DNA from: Streptomyces spirodelae
GTDB taxonomy: Bacteria; Actinomycetota; Actinomycetes; Streptomycetales; Streptomycetaceae
DNA length: 64,000 nt
Direction: 5' to 3'
Assembly (NCBI RefSeq): GCF_017676385.1
Contig: NZ_JAFFZN010000029.1
Location: 1 to 64,000 of the forward strand
In this document: in pieces, positions 25,537-34,057 of the stretch
How the letters are laid out: the number at the start of each line of letters is the position of its first letter
Position numbering within the stretch: position 1 is the stretch's first letter
The notes under the pieces: generated by a model
What the model was told of the DNA's origin: nothing
Database searches by the model: none
What the model saw: the letters and a program-made list of their open reading frames with translations, nothing else
Made by a program: the position numbers and the translations under genes

Positions 25537-26970
25537 TCACAGCGCCGTCATCACGTGCTTGACGCGCGTGTAGTCCTCCAGCCCGTACATCGACAGGTCC
25601 TTGCCGTAGCCCGACTTCTTGAAGCCGCCGTGCGGCATCTCGGCCACGAGCGGGATGTGGGTGTTGATCCACACACAGCCGAAGTCCAGCGCCTTGGACA
25701 TCCGCATCGCGGTGCCGTGGTCGGTCGTCCACACCGACGACGCGAGCGCGTACTCCACATCGTTGGCCCACTGGACCGCCTGCGCCTCGTCGGTGAACTT
25801 CTGGACGGTGATCACCGGGCCGAAGACCTCGTTCTGGATGATCTCGTCGTCCTGCTTGAGCCCGGAGACGACGGTGGGCGCGTAGAAGTAGCCCTTGTCG
25901 CCGACGCGCTCGCCGCCCGTCTCCACCCTGGCGTGTGCGGGCAGACGGTCGATGAAGCCCTCGACCTTCTCCAGATGGGTGGGGTTGTTCAGCGGGCCGT
26001 AGAAGCAGTCCTCGTCGCTCAGGTCGCCGGTCTTGACCTCGGCGGCGGCCTTGGCGAGGGCCTGTACGAACTCGTCGTGGACCCCTTCCTGGACCAGTAC
26101 GCGGGTGGCGGCGGTGCAGTCCTGGCCGGCGTTGAAGAAGCCGCCGTCCCTGATGCCCTCGACAGCCGCCTGGATGTCGGCGTTGTCGAAGACGACACAG
26201 GGGGCCTTGCCGCCCAGCTCCAGGTGGACGCGCTTGAGGTCCTTGGCGCCGCTGGCCGCGACCTCCATGCCCGCGCGCACCGAACCGGTGATCGAGGCCA
26301 TCGCCGGGGTCTTGTGCTCGACGAGCAGTCGGCCGGTGTCCCGGTCGCCGCACACCACGTTGAAGACGCCCTTGGGCAGGATCTCGCCCATCACCTCGGC
26401 CATGAAGACCGTGGAGGCGGGGGTGGTGTCCGAGGGCTTGAGCACGACGGTGTTGCCCGCGGCGAGCGCCGGGGCGAACTTCCACACGGCCATCATCGCC
26501 GGGTAGTTCCACGGCGCGACCTGGGCGCACACCCCGATCGGCTCTCGCCGCACGAAGGAGGTGAGGCCCTCCATGTACTCGCCGGCGGACTTGCCGTCCA
26601 GCATCCGCGCCGCACCCGCGAAGAAGCGGATCTGGTCGAGCATCATCGGCAGCTCTTCCTGCCGGGTCAGCTCCAGCGGCTTGCCGCAGTTCTCGCACTC
26701 GGCGGCCAGCAGCTCGTCGGCGCGCGCCTCGAGCGCGTCCGCGATCTTCAGGATGGCCTGCTGACGGGTGCCGGGCGTGGCGTCCCGCCAGGCGGGGAAG
26801 GCGGCCTCGGCTGCCGCCATCGCGGCGTCGACGTCGGCGGCGCCGGACAGCGGCGCCGTGGCGTACGCCTCACCCGTCGCCGGGTTGACCACCTCGGTGG
26901 TCCGGCCGTCAGCGGCGTCCCTGAACTCCCCGTCGATGTAGTTGCGCAGTCGACGCAGCTCGGTGGTCAC
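25537..26970 (-). CDS. Gamma-aminobutyraldehyde dehydrogenase-like enzyme
   Basis: A 477-aa aldehyde dehydrogenase. APWNYPAMMAVWK, SITGSVRAGMEV, LHLE-type LELGGKAP with the general base, AGQDCTAATR with the catalytic Cys, and NEVFGPVITV are present. The sequence is of the PatD/AmaDH type that oxidises 4-aminobutyraldehyde to GABA. A GTG start has AGGAGGGG 7 bases upstream. It is divergent from an Lrp regulator and an aminotransferase, and the three together look like one putrescine transamination route: amine to aldehyde, then aldehyde to GABA. Confidence 0.88.
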   Translation of the reverse strand: MTTELRRLRNYIDGEFRDAADGRTTEVVNPATGEAYATAPLSGAADVDAAMAAAEAAFPAWRDATPGTRQQAILKIADALEARADELLAAECENCGKPLELTRQEELPMMLDQIRFFAGAARMLDGKSAGEYMEGLTSFVRREPIGVCAQVAPWNYPAMMAVWKFAPALAAGNTVVLKPSDTTPASTVFMAEVMGEILPKGVFNVVCGDRDTGRLLVEHKTPAMASITGSVRAGMEVAASGAKDLKRVHLELGGKAPCVVFDNADIQAAVEGIRDGGFFNAGQDCTAATRVLVQEGVHDEFVQALAKAAAEVKTGDLSDEDCFYGPLNNPTHLEKVEGFIDRLPAHARVETGGERVGDKGYFYAPTVVSGLKQDDEIIQNEVFGPVITVQKFTDEAQAVQWANDVEYALASSVWTTDHGTAMRMSKALDFGCVWINTHIPLVAEMPHGGFKKSGYGKDLSMYGLEDYTRVKHVMTAL

Positions 26971-27012
26971 TTCGCACCCCTCCTGCTCCGTTGTCCATTG
27001 GGTGAGACTGCC

Positions 27013-27018
27013 ACCCTA
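27013..27018 (-). promoter_or_regulatory. Candidate -10 element of the third aldehyde dehydrogenase gene
   Basis: TAGGGT on the minus strand, about 43 bases before the GTG start, which would give a leader of about 37 nt. No strong -35 hexamer is visible, so an activator or atypical sigma factor is possible. Confidence 0.3.
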
Positions 27019-27053
27019 ACCGGCGGGGCAACGTTTTCGATATGCCCAACGCC

Positions 27054-27079
27054 ACTGAACAACGGAATCAGTGTTCAGT
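27054..27079. promoter_or_regulatory. Inverted repeat in the divergent lrp/dehydrogenase region (candidate Lrp operator)
   Basis: Perfect 7-bp arms ACTGAAC (27054-27060) and GTTCAGT (27073-27079) separated by 12 bp. The site sits between two divergent genes, the classic position for an Lrp/AsnC regulator that controls itself and its neighbour. Confidence 0.5.
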
Positions 27080-27141
27080 AGCCCGATTGCCTGCGGATTA
27101 CATCGCTCAAGGGTTGCGGGACGGAGGATGTCTCATGCACA

Positions 27142-27630
27142 GTGGCAACCGTGGCTCGCGACTCGAAGAAGACAGGCGGCTCCTCATCCCTGGACGCCGT
27201 GTCCCTGGCAATCATCGAACAGCTCCAAGAGGACGGACGGCGTCCGTACGCCGCCATCGGCAAGGCCGTGGGCCTGTCGGAGGCGGCAGTGCGGCAGCGC
27301 GTCCAGAAGCTCCAGGAGCAGGGCGTCATGCAGATCGTCGCCGTGACCGATCCGCTCACCGTCGGCTTCATGCGCCAGGCAATGCTCGGCGTCACGGTCG
27401 ACGGGGACGTCGAACCGGTCGCCGACGCGCTCGCCGAGATCGACGAGGTCGACTACGTCGTGATCGCGGCGGGCTCGTTCGACCTGCTGGTCGAGATCGT
27501 GTGCCACGACGACGACCATCTCCTCGAACTGATCAACAAACGCATCCGGACGCTGCCGGGCGTGCGGTCGACGGAGAGCTTCGTCTACCTCAAGCTGCGC
27601 AAGCAGACCTACACATGGGGAACGCGATAA
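27142..27630 (+). CDS. Lrp/AsnC-family transcriptional regulator
   Basis: A 162-aa regulator. The N-terminal helix-turn-helix (IIEQLQEDGRRPYAAIGKAVGLSEAAVRQRVQKL) covers residues about 23-58. The RAM ligand-binding domain follows (LGVTVDGDVEPVADAL, AAGSFDLLVEIVCHD). A GTG start is used, with GGAGG 14 bases upstream; a second GTG at 27151 is possible. The 3' end overlaps the start of the aminotransferase gene by 16 bases, so the two are co-transcribed. Control of the amine transamination route and of the divergent dehydrogenase gene is inferred from position. Confidence 0.88.
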   Translation: MATVARDSKKTGGSSSLDAVSLAIIEQLQEDGRRPYAAIGKAVGLSEAAVRQRVQKLQEQGVMQIVAVTDPLTVGFMRQAMLGVTVDGDVEPVADALAEIDEVDYVVIAAGSFDLLVEIVCHDDDHLLELINKRIRTLPGVRSTESFVYLKLRKQTYTWGTR

Positions 27631-29021
27631 CAGTGAGCAAGGACAGTCACGCCGGTCAGGGGAGCAAGGACCTCTCCCGCACCGCGAACGACCACCTGTG
27701 GATGCACTTCACCCGCATGTCGTCGTACCAGCAGGCGCCGGTTCCGACCATCGCCCGCGGCGAGGGCGTCTACATCTACGACACCGAAGGCAAGCGCTAC
27801 CTCGACGGCCTGGCAGGCTTGTTCGTCGTCCAGGCGGGGCACGGCCGCGCCGAGCTGGCCGAGGCCGCCAACAAGCAGGCCCAGGACCTCGCCTTCTTCC
27901 CCATCTGGTCCTACGCGCACCCCAAGGCCGTCGAGCTGGCCGAGCGGCTGGCACACCACGCCCCGGGCGATCTGAACAAGGTGTTCTTCACCACCGGCGG
28001 CGGCGAGGCCGTCGAGACCGCCTGGAAGCTGGCCAAGCAGTACCACAAGCTGACCGGCAACCCGCTCAAGCACAAGGTCATCTCCCGCGCCGTCGCCTAC
28101 CACGGCACCCCGCAGGGCGCCCTGGCCATCACCGGGCTGCCGGCCCTCAAGGCGCCGTTCGAGCCGCTGGTGCCGGGCGCGCACAAGGTGCCCAACACCA
28201 ACATCTACCGGGCCCCGATCCACGGCGACGACCCGGAGGCGTTCGGCCGCTGGGCCGCCGACCAGATCGAGCAGCAGATCCTCTTCGAGGGCCCGGAGAC
28301 CGTCGCCGCGGTCTTCCTGGAGCCCGTGCAGAACGCGGGCGGCTGCTTCCCCCCGCCGCCCGGCTACTTCCAGCGGGTCCGCGAGATCTGCGACAAGTAC
28401 GACGTGCTGCTCGTCTCCGACGAGGTCATCTGCGCCTTCGGCCGGCTGGGCACGGTCTTCGCCTGCGACAAGTTCGGCTACGTGCCCGACATCATCACCT
28501 GCGCCAAGGGCATGACCTCCGGCTACTCGCCGATAGGGGCCGCGGTCATCTCCGACCGTATCGCCGAACCGTTCTACAAGGGCGACAACACCTTCCTGCA
28601 CGGCTACACCTTCGGCGGCCACCCCGTTTCGGCCGCCGTCGCCCTGGCCAACCTCGACATCTTCGAGCGCGAGGGCCTCAACCAGCACGTGCTCGACAAC
28701 GAGGGCAACTTCTACAGCACCCTGCAGAAGCTGCACGACCTGCCGATCGTCGGCGACGTACGCGGGAACGGCTTCTTCTACGGCATCGAACTGGTCAAGG
28801 ACAAGGCCACCAAGGAGACGTTCACGGACGAGGAGTCCGAGCGCGTCCTGTACGGCTTCCTGTCCAAGGCGCTGTACGAGAACGGGCTGTACTGCCGCGC
28901 AGACGACCGGGGCGACCCGGTGGTCCAGCTCGCCCCGCCGCTGATCTCCGACCAGAAGGTCTTCGACGAGGCCGAGCAGATCCTGCGCGCCGTACTCACG
29001 GAGGCGTGGACGAAGCTGTAA
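27615..29021 (+). CDS. Class III aminotransferase, putrescine/diamine-pyruvate type
   Basis: A 468-aa PLP-dependent enzyme. Features are FTTGGGEAVETAWKLAKQY, ISRAVAYHGTPQGAL, FLEPVQNAGGC, LVSDEVICAFGRLG and the Schiff-base Lys in ITCAKGMTSGYSPIG. The HFTRMSSY start and overall plan match the omega-amino acid/putrescine-pyruvate aminotransferases (SpuC-like), distinct from GabT. ATG 27615 (MGNAIT) overlaps the regulator gene; a GTG at 27633 has a better purine run and is the alternative. It probably transfers an amino group from putrescine or a related amine to pyruvate. A very strong terminator follows. Confidence 0.87.
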   Translation: MGNAITVSKDSHAGQGSKDLSRTANDHLWMHFTRMSSYQQAPVPTIARGEGVYIYDTEGKRYLDGLAGLFVVQAGHGRAELAEAANKQAQDLAFFPIWSYAHPKAVELAERLAHHAPGDLNKVFFTTGGGEAVETAWKLAKQYHKLTGNPLKHKVISRAVAYHGTPQGALAITGLPALKAPFEPLVPGAHKVPNTNIYRAPIHGDDPEAFGRWAADQIEQQILFEGPETVAAVFLEPVQNAGGCFPPPPGYFQRVREICDKYDVLLVSDEVICAFGRLGTVFACDKFGYVPDIITCAKGMTSGYSPIGAAVISDRIAEPFYKGDNTFLHGYTFGGHPVSAAVALANLDIFEREGLNQHVLDNEGNFYSTLQKLHDLPIVGDVRGNGFFYGIELVKDKATKETFTDEESERVLYGFLSKALYENGLYCRADDRGDPVVQLAPPLISDQKVFDEAEQILRAVLTEAWTKL

Positions 29022-29061
29022 CCGGCAGCACCTCACCAGCCGGCAGGCGCGCACGGCCGCA

Positions 29062-29107
29062 CGAGGGGCGGGGGCATCGGTTAAGTGACCGATGCCCCCG
29101 CCCCTCG
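29062..29107 (+). terminator. Strong terminator after the aminotransferase gene
   Basis: A perfect 20-bp stem (29062-29081 with 29088-29107) and a 6-base loop TAAGTG, followed by TTT. It begins 41 bp after the stop codon and is the strongest hairpin seen in the window. Confidence 0.92.
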
Positions 29108-29158
29108 TTTCACCCTCCGGAGGGAATGACGGCTCGCGATGTTGAGTGGAGGTGTCCC

Positions 29159-29929
29159 ATGGCCGCCCCGCCGGACGACGTGCTCTGGGCGCGAGGACTG
29201 CACTACGCCTACGACGGTTCACCCGCGCTGCAGGGCGTCTCGATCGGTGTCAGGGAGGGCGAGATCCTCGCCGTCGCGGGCCCCCGGGGCAGCGGAAAAA
29301 CCACACTGCTGCGCTGTCTGTCCGGACAGTTGTTGCCCCTGAAGGGCGAGGTCTGGTTCAACAGCGCCCCGGTGCACACCCTCGGCCGGGCAGCCCGCGA
29401 GCGGCTGCGGCTGCACCGCTTCGGCTGGATCGACAGCAGCCCCCGCCTCGTCCCGGAACTCACCGTCTGGGAGAACGCCGCACTCCCCCTCCTGCTGCAC
29501 GGCAGCGGCTACCGAGCCGCCCGCAGCGCGGCGCACGCCTGGCTGGAGCGGCTCGATGTCGGCGACTGCGCGAGCAGACCTCCCTCCGCACTGCTCCAGG
29601 CACAGCGCCAGCGTGTCGCCGTCGCACGCGCCCTGGTCCACTCCCCCACCGTGCTCTTCGCCGACGAGCCCACAGCACCGCTGCACCAGAACGACCGTGC
29701 CCAAGTGCTGCGGGCGCTCAGCGCGGCGGCCCGCTCGCACGGCATCACCGTGCTGCTGGCCAGCCATGACTTCACGCTCGACCAAGCGGCACGCACCGCG
29801 GACGCGACCGGCGCCGCGCTCGCCGACCGCATCGTCGGGCTCACCGACGGCCGCCGGGCGCGCACCCCGGCCACCGGCGCCGTCCCCGCGGGCTCAGAAA
29901 GCGCGGCAGCGTGCTCACTCTCCGTCTGA
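29159..29929 (+). CDS. ABC transporter ATP-binding protein with degenerate signature motif
   Basis: A 256-aa ATPase. Walker A GPRGSGKTT near residue 45 and Walker B VLFADEPTAPL are good, and a switch His follows in LLASHDF. The LSGGQ signature is replaced by ALLQAQRQRVAVARAL. Start ATG 29159 has GGAGG 5 bases upstream. It overlaps the next gene by 19 bases and forms a two-gene unit with it. Size and partner resemble the LolD/MacB-like exporter class. The transported substrate is unknown. Confidence 0.83.
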   Translation: MAAPPDDVLWARGLHYAYDGSPALQGVSIGVREGEILAVAGPRGSGKTTLLRCLSGQLLPLKGEVWFNSAPVHTLGRAARERLRLHRFGWIDSSPRLVPELTVWENAALPLLLHGSGYRAARSAAHAWLERLDVGDCASRPPSALLQAQRQRVAVARALVHSPTVLFADEPTAPLHQNDRAQVLRALSAAARSHGITVLLASHDFTLDQAARTADATGAALADRIVGLTDGRRARTPATGAVPAGSESAAACSLSV

Positions 29930-31158
29930 CCCTCGCGCCACCCCTGGCACTCCTCCTCCGGCTGCTGCTGGTGTGCGCCTCGGCAGGACTGGGACTGCTC
30001 CTGCTGGCCACGCTCTCCTTCGCCCTGGACAACCCCGACCAGCGGGCCGCTGCGCTGGTACGGCTCGTGTGGTGCCTGGTACCCCTCGCCGTCACCGCGC
30101 ACCTGGCCGCGGCCCTCGCGCGTACGGAGCCGGGCTCCGAGACGCGCCGCGGGCTGGACTCGGCCGGACTGGGGCCCGTGCGCCTGCCGCTGCTGGCCGC
30201 GCGTACCGCCGCCCTGCCCGCCTTCGTGGGCAGCGCGCTGGCAGTGCTGGTGGCCGCGCGGAGCGGCATCGCCAGTAGTTCCGGCGTGCTGACCGCGCCG
30301 CGGCTGCCCGACGCCCTGGCGCGGCTCCCACTGGCCGAGCAGTCGCTGCCCACACCCGCTGCCGCCACCCTGTTGAGCACCGTGCCGCTGCTGACCGCCC
30401 TCGCGGCCGCCTGGGGAGCCAGGCCCGGTGCCCCACGACCGTGGGCGGGAACGGAGGACACCGGGGCGGCGGCAGCCTCCGCGACCGGAGCCCGGTCCGG
30501 AACCCTCGCCACCGCCGGGCCACGGAAGGTCTCCTGCCAGGCCGGGCTGCTCGTCGGTGCCGTACTCACCGCCGGCGGGCTGCTGCTGGCGGCCTACGCG
30601 GCCCGTGACGCGGCCGTCGGCGGCTCCCTGGGGCTGGGTGCCTGGACGTTCCCCGCAGGGGACGTGGCGGCCTCACCGCTGGCCGGCGGGTGGCTGCTCG
30701 CCGCGTTCGGGCTGGTGCTGGCCGGTCCCGGTCTGGTGATGCTGAGCGGGCGGCTGCTGGGCGCCGTGCGACCCGGTCCGGTACGGCTGCTGGCGGGGCG
30801 CACGCTCATCCGTGAGGCGCCCTTCCTGGGGCGTGAACTGGGTGCGCTGAGCGCGGTCGCGGCGGCACTGGTTGCCCTCGTCCGGGCGCGGCTCACCGAT
30901 GCCGGGGCAGCCGGCCTGCCGGGACCGCTGGTGGGCGCTTCGGTGGTGCTGTCCGGGTGCTGCGTCGCCGGGGCGGCGCTGGCCGCGCTGGTCAGGGCCC
31001 GGAGGGCTCGCGCGCCGCTGCGGGAGCTGCTGGCGCGGATCGGGGCGTCCCGGAAGCTGGCGCGTGCGGTGACGCTGGTGCGCGCCTGCGTCACCTTGGT
31101 GGTCTTCGCGGGGCCGGCCGTGCTGGCCGGGATGCTCACTGCGCTGCCTCCGCACTGA
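29911..31158 (+). CDS. Multi-span membrane protein, ABC exporter permease-like
   Basis: A 415-aa, extremely Leu/Ala-rich protein with about ten hydrophobic segments. No family motif is certain. The layout (N-terminal spans, long central segment, C-terminal spans, ending LVVFAGPAVLAGML) resembles FtsX-like permeases of actinobacterial ABC exporters. The GTG start lies inside the 3' end of the ATPase gene, so it is translationally coupled. Its 3' end overlaps the convergent thiQ-like gene by 23 bp. Confidence 0.72.
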   Translation: MLTLRLTLAPPLALLLRLLLVCASAGLGLLLLATLSFALDNPDQRAAALVRLVWCLVPLAVTAHLAAALARTEPGSETRRGLDSAGLGPVRLPLLAARTAALPAFVGSALAVLVAARSGIASSSGVLTAPRLPDALARLPLAEQSLPTPAAATLLSTVPLLTALAAAWGARPGAPRPWAGTEDTGAAAASATGARSGTLATAGPRKVSCQAGLLVGAVLTAGGLLLAAYAARDAAVGGSLGLGAWTFPAGDVAASPLAGGWLLAAFGLVLAGPGLVMLSGRLLGAVRPGPVRLLAGRTLIREAPFLGRELGALSAVAAALVALVRARLTDAGAAGLPGPLVGASVVLSGCCVAGAALAALVRARRARAPLRELLARIGASRKLARAVTLVRACVTLVVFAGPAVLAGMLTALPPH

Positions 31159-32176
31159 GTGCGACGACCTCACCCGGGTCGAAGAGGGCGCCCACCTCGG
31201 CGCCCTCCTCCGGCGCGTCCCGCAGGGTGCAGGCGGCCTCCAGTGCCGGTCCCTCCTCCGGGCGCAGCAGCACGGTCACCGTGGACGCGTCACCGCCGCG
31301 GAACGTCCGGGCCTCCACCGTGCAGCGCAGCCCCTCCTCGGGCGCGCGCAGCAGCACCCCACCCGGCCTGACGAGCAGCAGCGTGCTGCCCTGCGGGGTG
31401 CCCTCGGGGGCTGGGAGCTTCCCCCAGACGGTGGCGGCTGTCCCGCCGTGCACGGTGGCCTGGACGATGTTGCCGAAGCCCAGGAAGCGGGCGACGAACG
31501 GGGAGGCCGGGCGCTGCCAGATCTCCAGCGGGGTGCCGGTCTGTGCGATGCGCCCGTTCTCCATCACCACCACACGGTCGGCGAGTGCGAACGCCTCCCC
31601 GTGGTCGTGTGTGACGGCGAGAACGGTGGTGCCCAGCCGCCGGAAGAGGCGGCGCAGCTCCACGACGAGGCGTTCGCGCAGGCCACGGTCGAGCTGGCCC
31701 AGCGGTTCGTCCAGCATCAGCAGCCTCGGCTCGGGCGCGAGCGCGCGGGCCAGCGCGACGCGCTGCTGCTCGCCTCCGGACAGCGCGGTCACGGCTCGCC
31801 GGCCGGCGCCCGGCAGCCCGACCAGTTCCAGCAGTTCGGCGACGCGGCGCTCGGTCTCGGCGCGGCCCGCCCGGTGCATACGCGGACCGAAGGCGACGTT
31901 CCCCGTGACGTCGCGCTGCGGGAAGAGCTGGTGGTCCTGGAACATCAGGCCGACGCCCCGCCGGTGCGCGGACACCCCCGTCTGGTCGCGCCCCGACAGC
32001 AGCACCCGGCCCGCGTCGGCCTGCTGGAGACCGGCGACGACGCGCAGCAGGGTCGACTTGCCGCTGCCGCTGGGCCCGAGTACGCACACCGTCTCGTGCT
32101 CGGCCACCTCCAGATCGACCGCGTCCAGCGCCGTCCGCTCGCCGAAGCGCACGGTCACACCGTCAAGCCGCAGCAT
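31136..32176 (-). CDS. thiQ: Thiamine ABC transporter ATP-binding protein
   Basis: A 346-aa ATPase. Walker A GPSGSGKSTLL near residue 34, Q-loop FQDHQLFP, signature LSGGEQQRVALARAL, Walker B LLMLDEPLGQLD and AVTHDHGEA are intact. A C-terminal regulatory extension makes it longer than E. coli ThiQ and closer to PotA/FbpC-type ATPases. The ATG directly abuts the thiP stop (TAG then ATG). Assignment to thiamine rests on the TPP riboswitch that heads the operon and on ThiB. Alone the ATPase could equally suit an iron(III) importer. Confidence 0.82.
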   Translation of the reverse strand: MLRLDGVTVRFGERTALDAVDLEVAEHETVCVLGPSGSGKSTLLRVVAGLQQADAGRVLLSGRDQTGVSAHRRGVGLMFQDHQLFPQRDVTGNVAFGPRMHRAGRAETERRVAELLELVGLPGAGRRAVTALSGGEQQRVALARALAPEPRLLMLDEPLGQLDRGLRERLVVELRRLFRRLGTTVLAVTHDHGEAFALADRVVVMENGRIAQTGTPLEIWQRPASPFVARFLGFGNIVQATVHGGTAATVWGKLPAPEGTPQGSTLLLVRPGGVLLRAPEEGLRCTVEARTFRGGDASTVTVLLRPEEGPALEAACTLRDAPEEGAEVGALFDPGEVVALSAEAAQ

Positions 32177-34057
32177 CTACAACTCCCCCTGACCTTCGGT
32201 CCGTACGCGCTCCAGCGCGAGCAGCACGCCCGCGCAGACGAGCATCAGAATGGTGCTCAGCGCCATGGCCTGGCCGTAGCTGGACTGCCCCGCGCGGCCC
32301 AGCAGCCGGGCCACCGCGACCGGCAGGGTGGGAGTGTCGGGGCGGGCGATGAACACTGTCGCGCCGAACTCGCCCAGCGAGACCGTGAAGGCGAACCCGG
32401 CGGCCACCAACAGCGCCCGCCGCACCAGCGGGAAGTCCACCTCGCGCCAGGCGCGCAGCGGTGAGGCGCCCAGCACGGCGGCGGCCTCGCGCAGTCGTAC
32501 GTCCACGGCGCGCAGCACGGGCAGCATGGTGCGGATGACGAACGGGACGCCCACCAGCGCCTGCGCCAGGGGCACCAGGATCCAGCTCGACCGCAGATCG
32601 AGCGGGGGCTCGTCCAGTGCGACGAGAAAGCCGAAGCCCACGGTGACGGCCGAGGTGCCCAGCGGCAGCATCAGCAGTGCGTCGAAACCACGCACCAGCC
32701 GTTCCACCCTGGAGGTCCCCTCGTTCGAGCGGAGCCGGGAGCGCGGAACGGTGAGCGCGGCGGCGGCCAGTCCGCCCACCACAAGGGCGATGGCGGTCGC
32801 GACGGCGGCGTATGCCAGTGAGTTGCCGACGGCCGCGACAGGTGCGACGACAAAGGTCGCACTGTCCGACTGCGCCGTCAGTGCGCGGAAAGAGGCGAGC
32901 CCGAATCCGTCCGGCCCCTCGAAGGCCCGCTGGATCAGCACCAGCAGCGGTACGACGGTCAGCAGGAGCAGCACCCCGAGCACCGAACACAGCAGAGCCC
33001 ACTGGCGGGCACCGGCCGGACGCCGTGCGGTGTGCTCAGCGGGGACGAGACCGAGTGCCGTCTCGCGCTTGCGCAGCGACCAGGCGTGCACCGCCAACAG
33101 GGCCGCGACGGCGGCGAACTGGACGAGCGTCAGCACAGCCGCCGTGGGCAGGTCCAGCAGGGTGGCGGTCTGCCGGTAGATCTCCACTTCGAGCGTGGCG
33201 TAGCGCGGGCCGCCCAGCACCTGGATGACGCCGAAGCTGGTGAAGGTGAACAGGAACACGATCAGCGCGGCGGCTGCCACAGACGGCGCCAGCGCCGGCA
33301 GGGTGACCCGTCGCCAGGCGGTGAACCGGCCCGCTCCCAGCACACGTGCGGCCTCCTCCTGGCGCGGGTCCAGCTGGGACCACAGGCCGCCGACCGTGCG
33401 CACGACGACCGCGTAGTTGAAGAAGACGTGCGCCAGCAGGATCGCCCACACGCTGGTGTCCAGCCGAACCCCCAGCCATTCGTCCAGCACTCCCCCGCGC
33501 CCGGCCAGCGCCAGGAAGGCGGAGCCGACCACCACCGTCGGCAGAACGAAGGGAACTGTCACCACGGCACGCAGCAGCCGCTTGCCCGGAAAGTCGAACC
33601 GTGCGAACACATACGCGCCGGGCAGCGCCAGCGCGAGCGTCAGCCCTGTCGAGGCGGCGGCCTGCCAGAGCGTGAACCAGAGCACCTGGAGGATGTCCGG
33701 GTCGCTCAGCACCTGCCAGAGCCGGCCGAGCTGCCACTGGCCGCCCTCGCGCAGTCCGCGCCCCACGATGGCGACCACCGGGTAGCCGAAGAAGACCGCG
33801 AAGAAGGCCATCGGCACGGCCATCAGCGCGAGCCGCACCCAGCCTGCGCCCCGGCGGGCCGGCACACCGGCGGCCGCTCCCGACGAGGAAGCGGCCTTCC
33901 CCGGCGAGGCGGCGGGCAGGCCCGTGAGACCTGAGGGATCCGGCGCCCCGGGCACTTCCGGGGTGCCGGAGGTGTCCGGGGAGCCGGAAGAGCCCGAGGG
34001 GCCGGAAGAGCCCGGGGCCGCTACTTCACCGCGAGCGAGGTCCACGTCTTGATCCAC
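32177..34057 (-). CDS. thiP: Thiamine ABC transporter permease (fused two-domain type)
   Basis: A 626-aa permease with two homologous halves of about six membrane segments. Each has an EAA loop (EEAARVLGAGRFTAWRRVTLPAL, and LREAAAVLGASPLRAWREVDFPLV), as in ThiP/FbpB. The family is usually about 530 aa. The surplus is about 65 Gly/Ser/Pro-rich N-terminal residues. The GTG at 34057 lies within the end of thiB (37-base overlap). GTGs at 34045 and 33865 are alternatives, the last removing the low-complexity part. It is the channel of the thiamine importer. Confidence 0.85.
   Translation of the reverse strand: MDQDVDLARGEVAAPGSSGPSGSSGSPDTSGTPEVPGAPDPSGLTGLPAASPGKAASSSGAAAGVPARRGAGWVRLALMAVPMAFFAVFFGYPVVAIVGRGLREGGQWQLGRLWQVLSDPDILQVLWFTLWQAAASTGLTLALALPGAYVFARFDFPGKRLLRAVVTVPFVLPTVVVGSAFLALAGRGGVLDEWLGVRLDTSVWAILLAHVFFNYAVVVRTVGGLWSQLDPRQEEAARVLGAGRFTAWRRVTLPALAPSVAAAALIVFLFTFTSFGVIQVLGGPRYATLEVEIYRQTATLLDLPTAAVLTLVQFAAVAALLAVHAWSLRKRETALGLVPAEHTARRPAGARQWALLCSVLGVLLLLTVVPLLVLIQRAFEGPDGFGLASFRALTAQSDSATFVVAPVAAVGNSLAYAAVATAIALVVGGLAAAALTVPRSRLRSNEGTSRVERLVRGFDALLMLPLGTSAVTVGFGFLVALDEPPLDLRSSWILVPLAQALVGVPFVIRTMLPVLRAVDVRLREAAAVLGASPLRAWREVDFPLVRRALLVAAGFAFTVSLGEFGATVFIARPDTPTLPVAVARLLGRAGQSSYGQAMALSTILMLVCAGVLLALERVRTEGQGEL

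Noticed and set aside
27609..29222. A 537-codon minus-strand frame opposite the aminotransferase
   Set aside because: No recognisable domain; the plus-strand aminotransferase with all PLP motifs explains the sequence.
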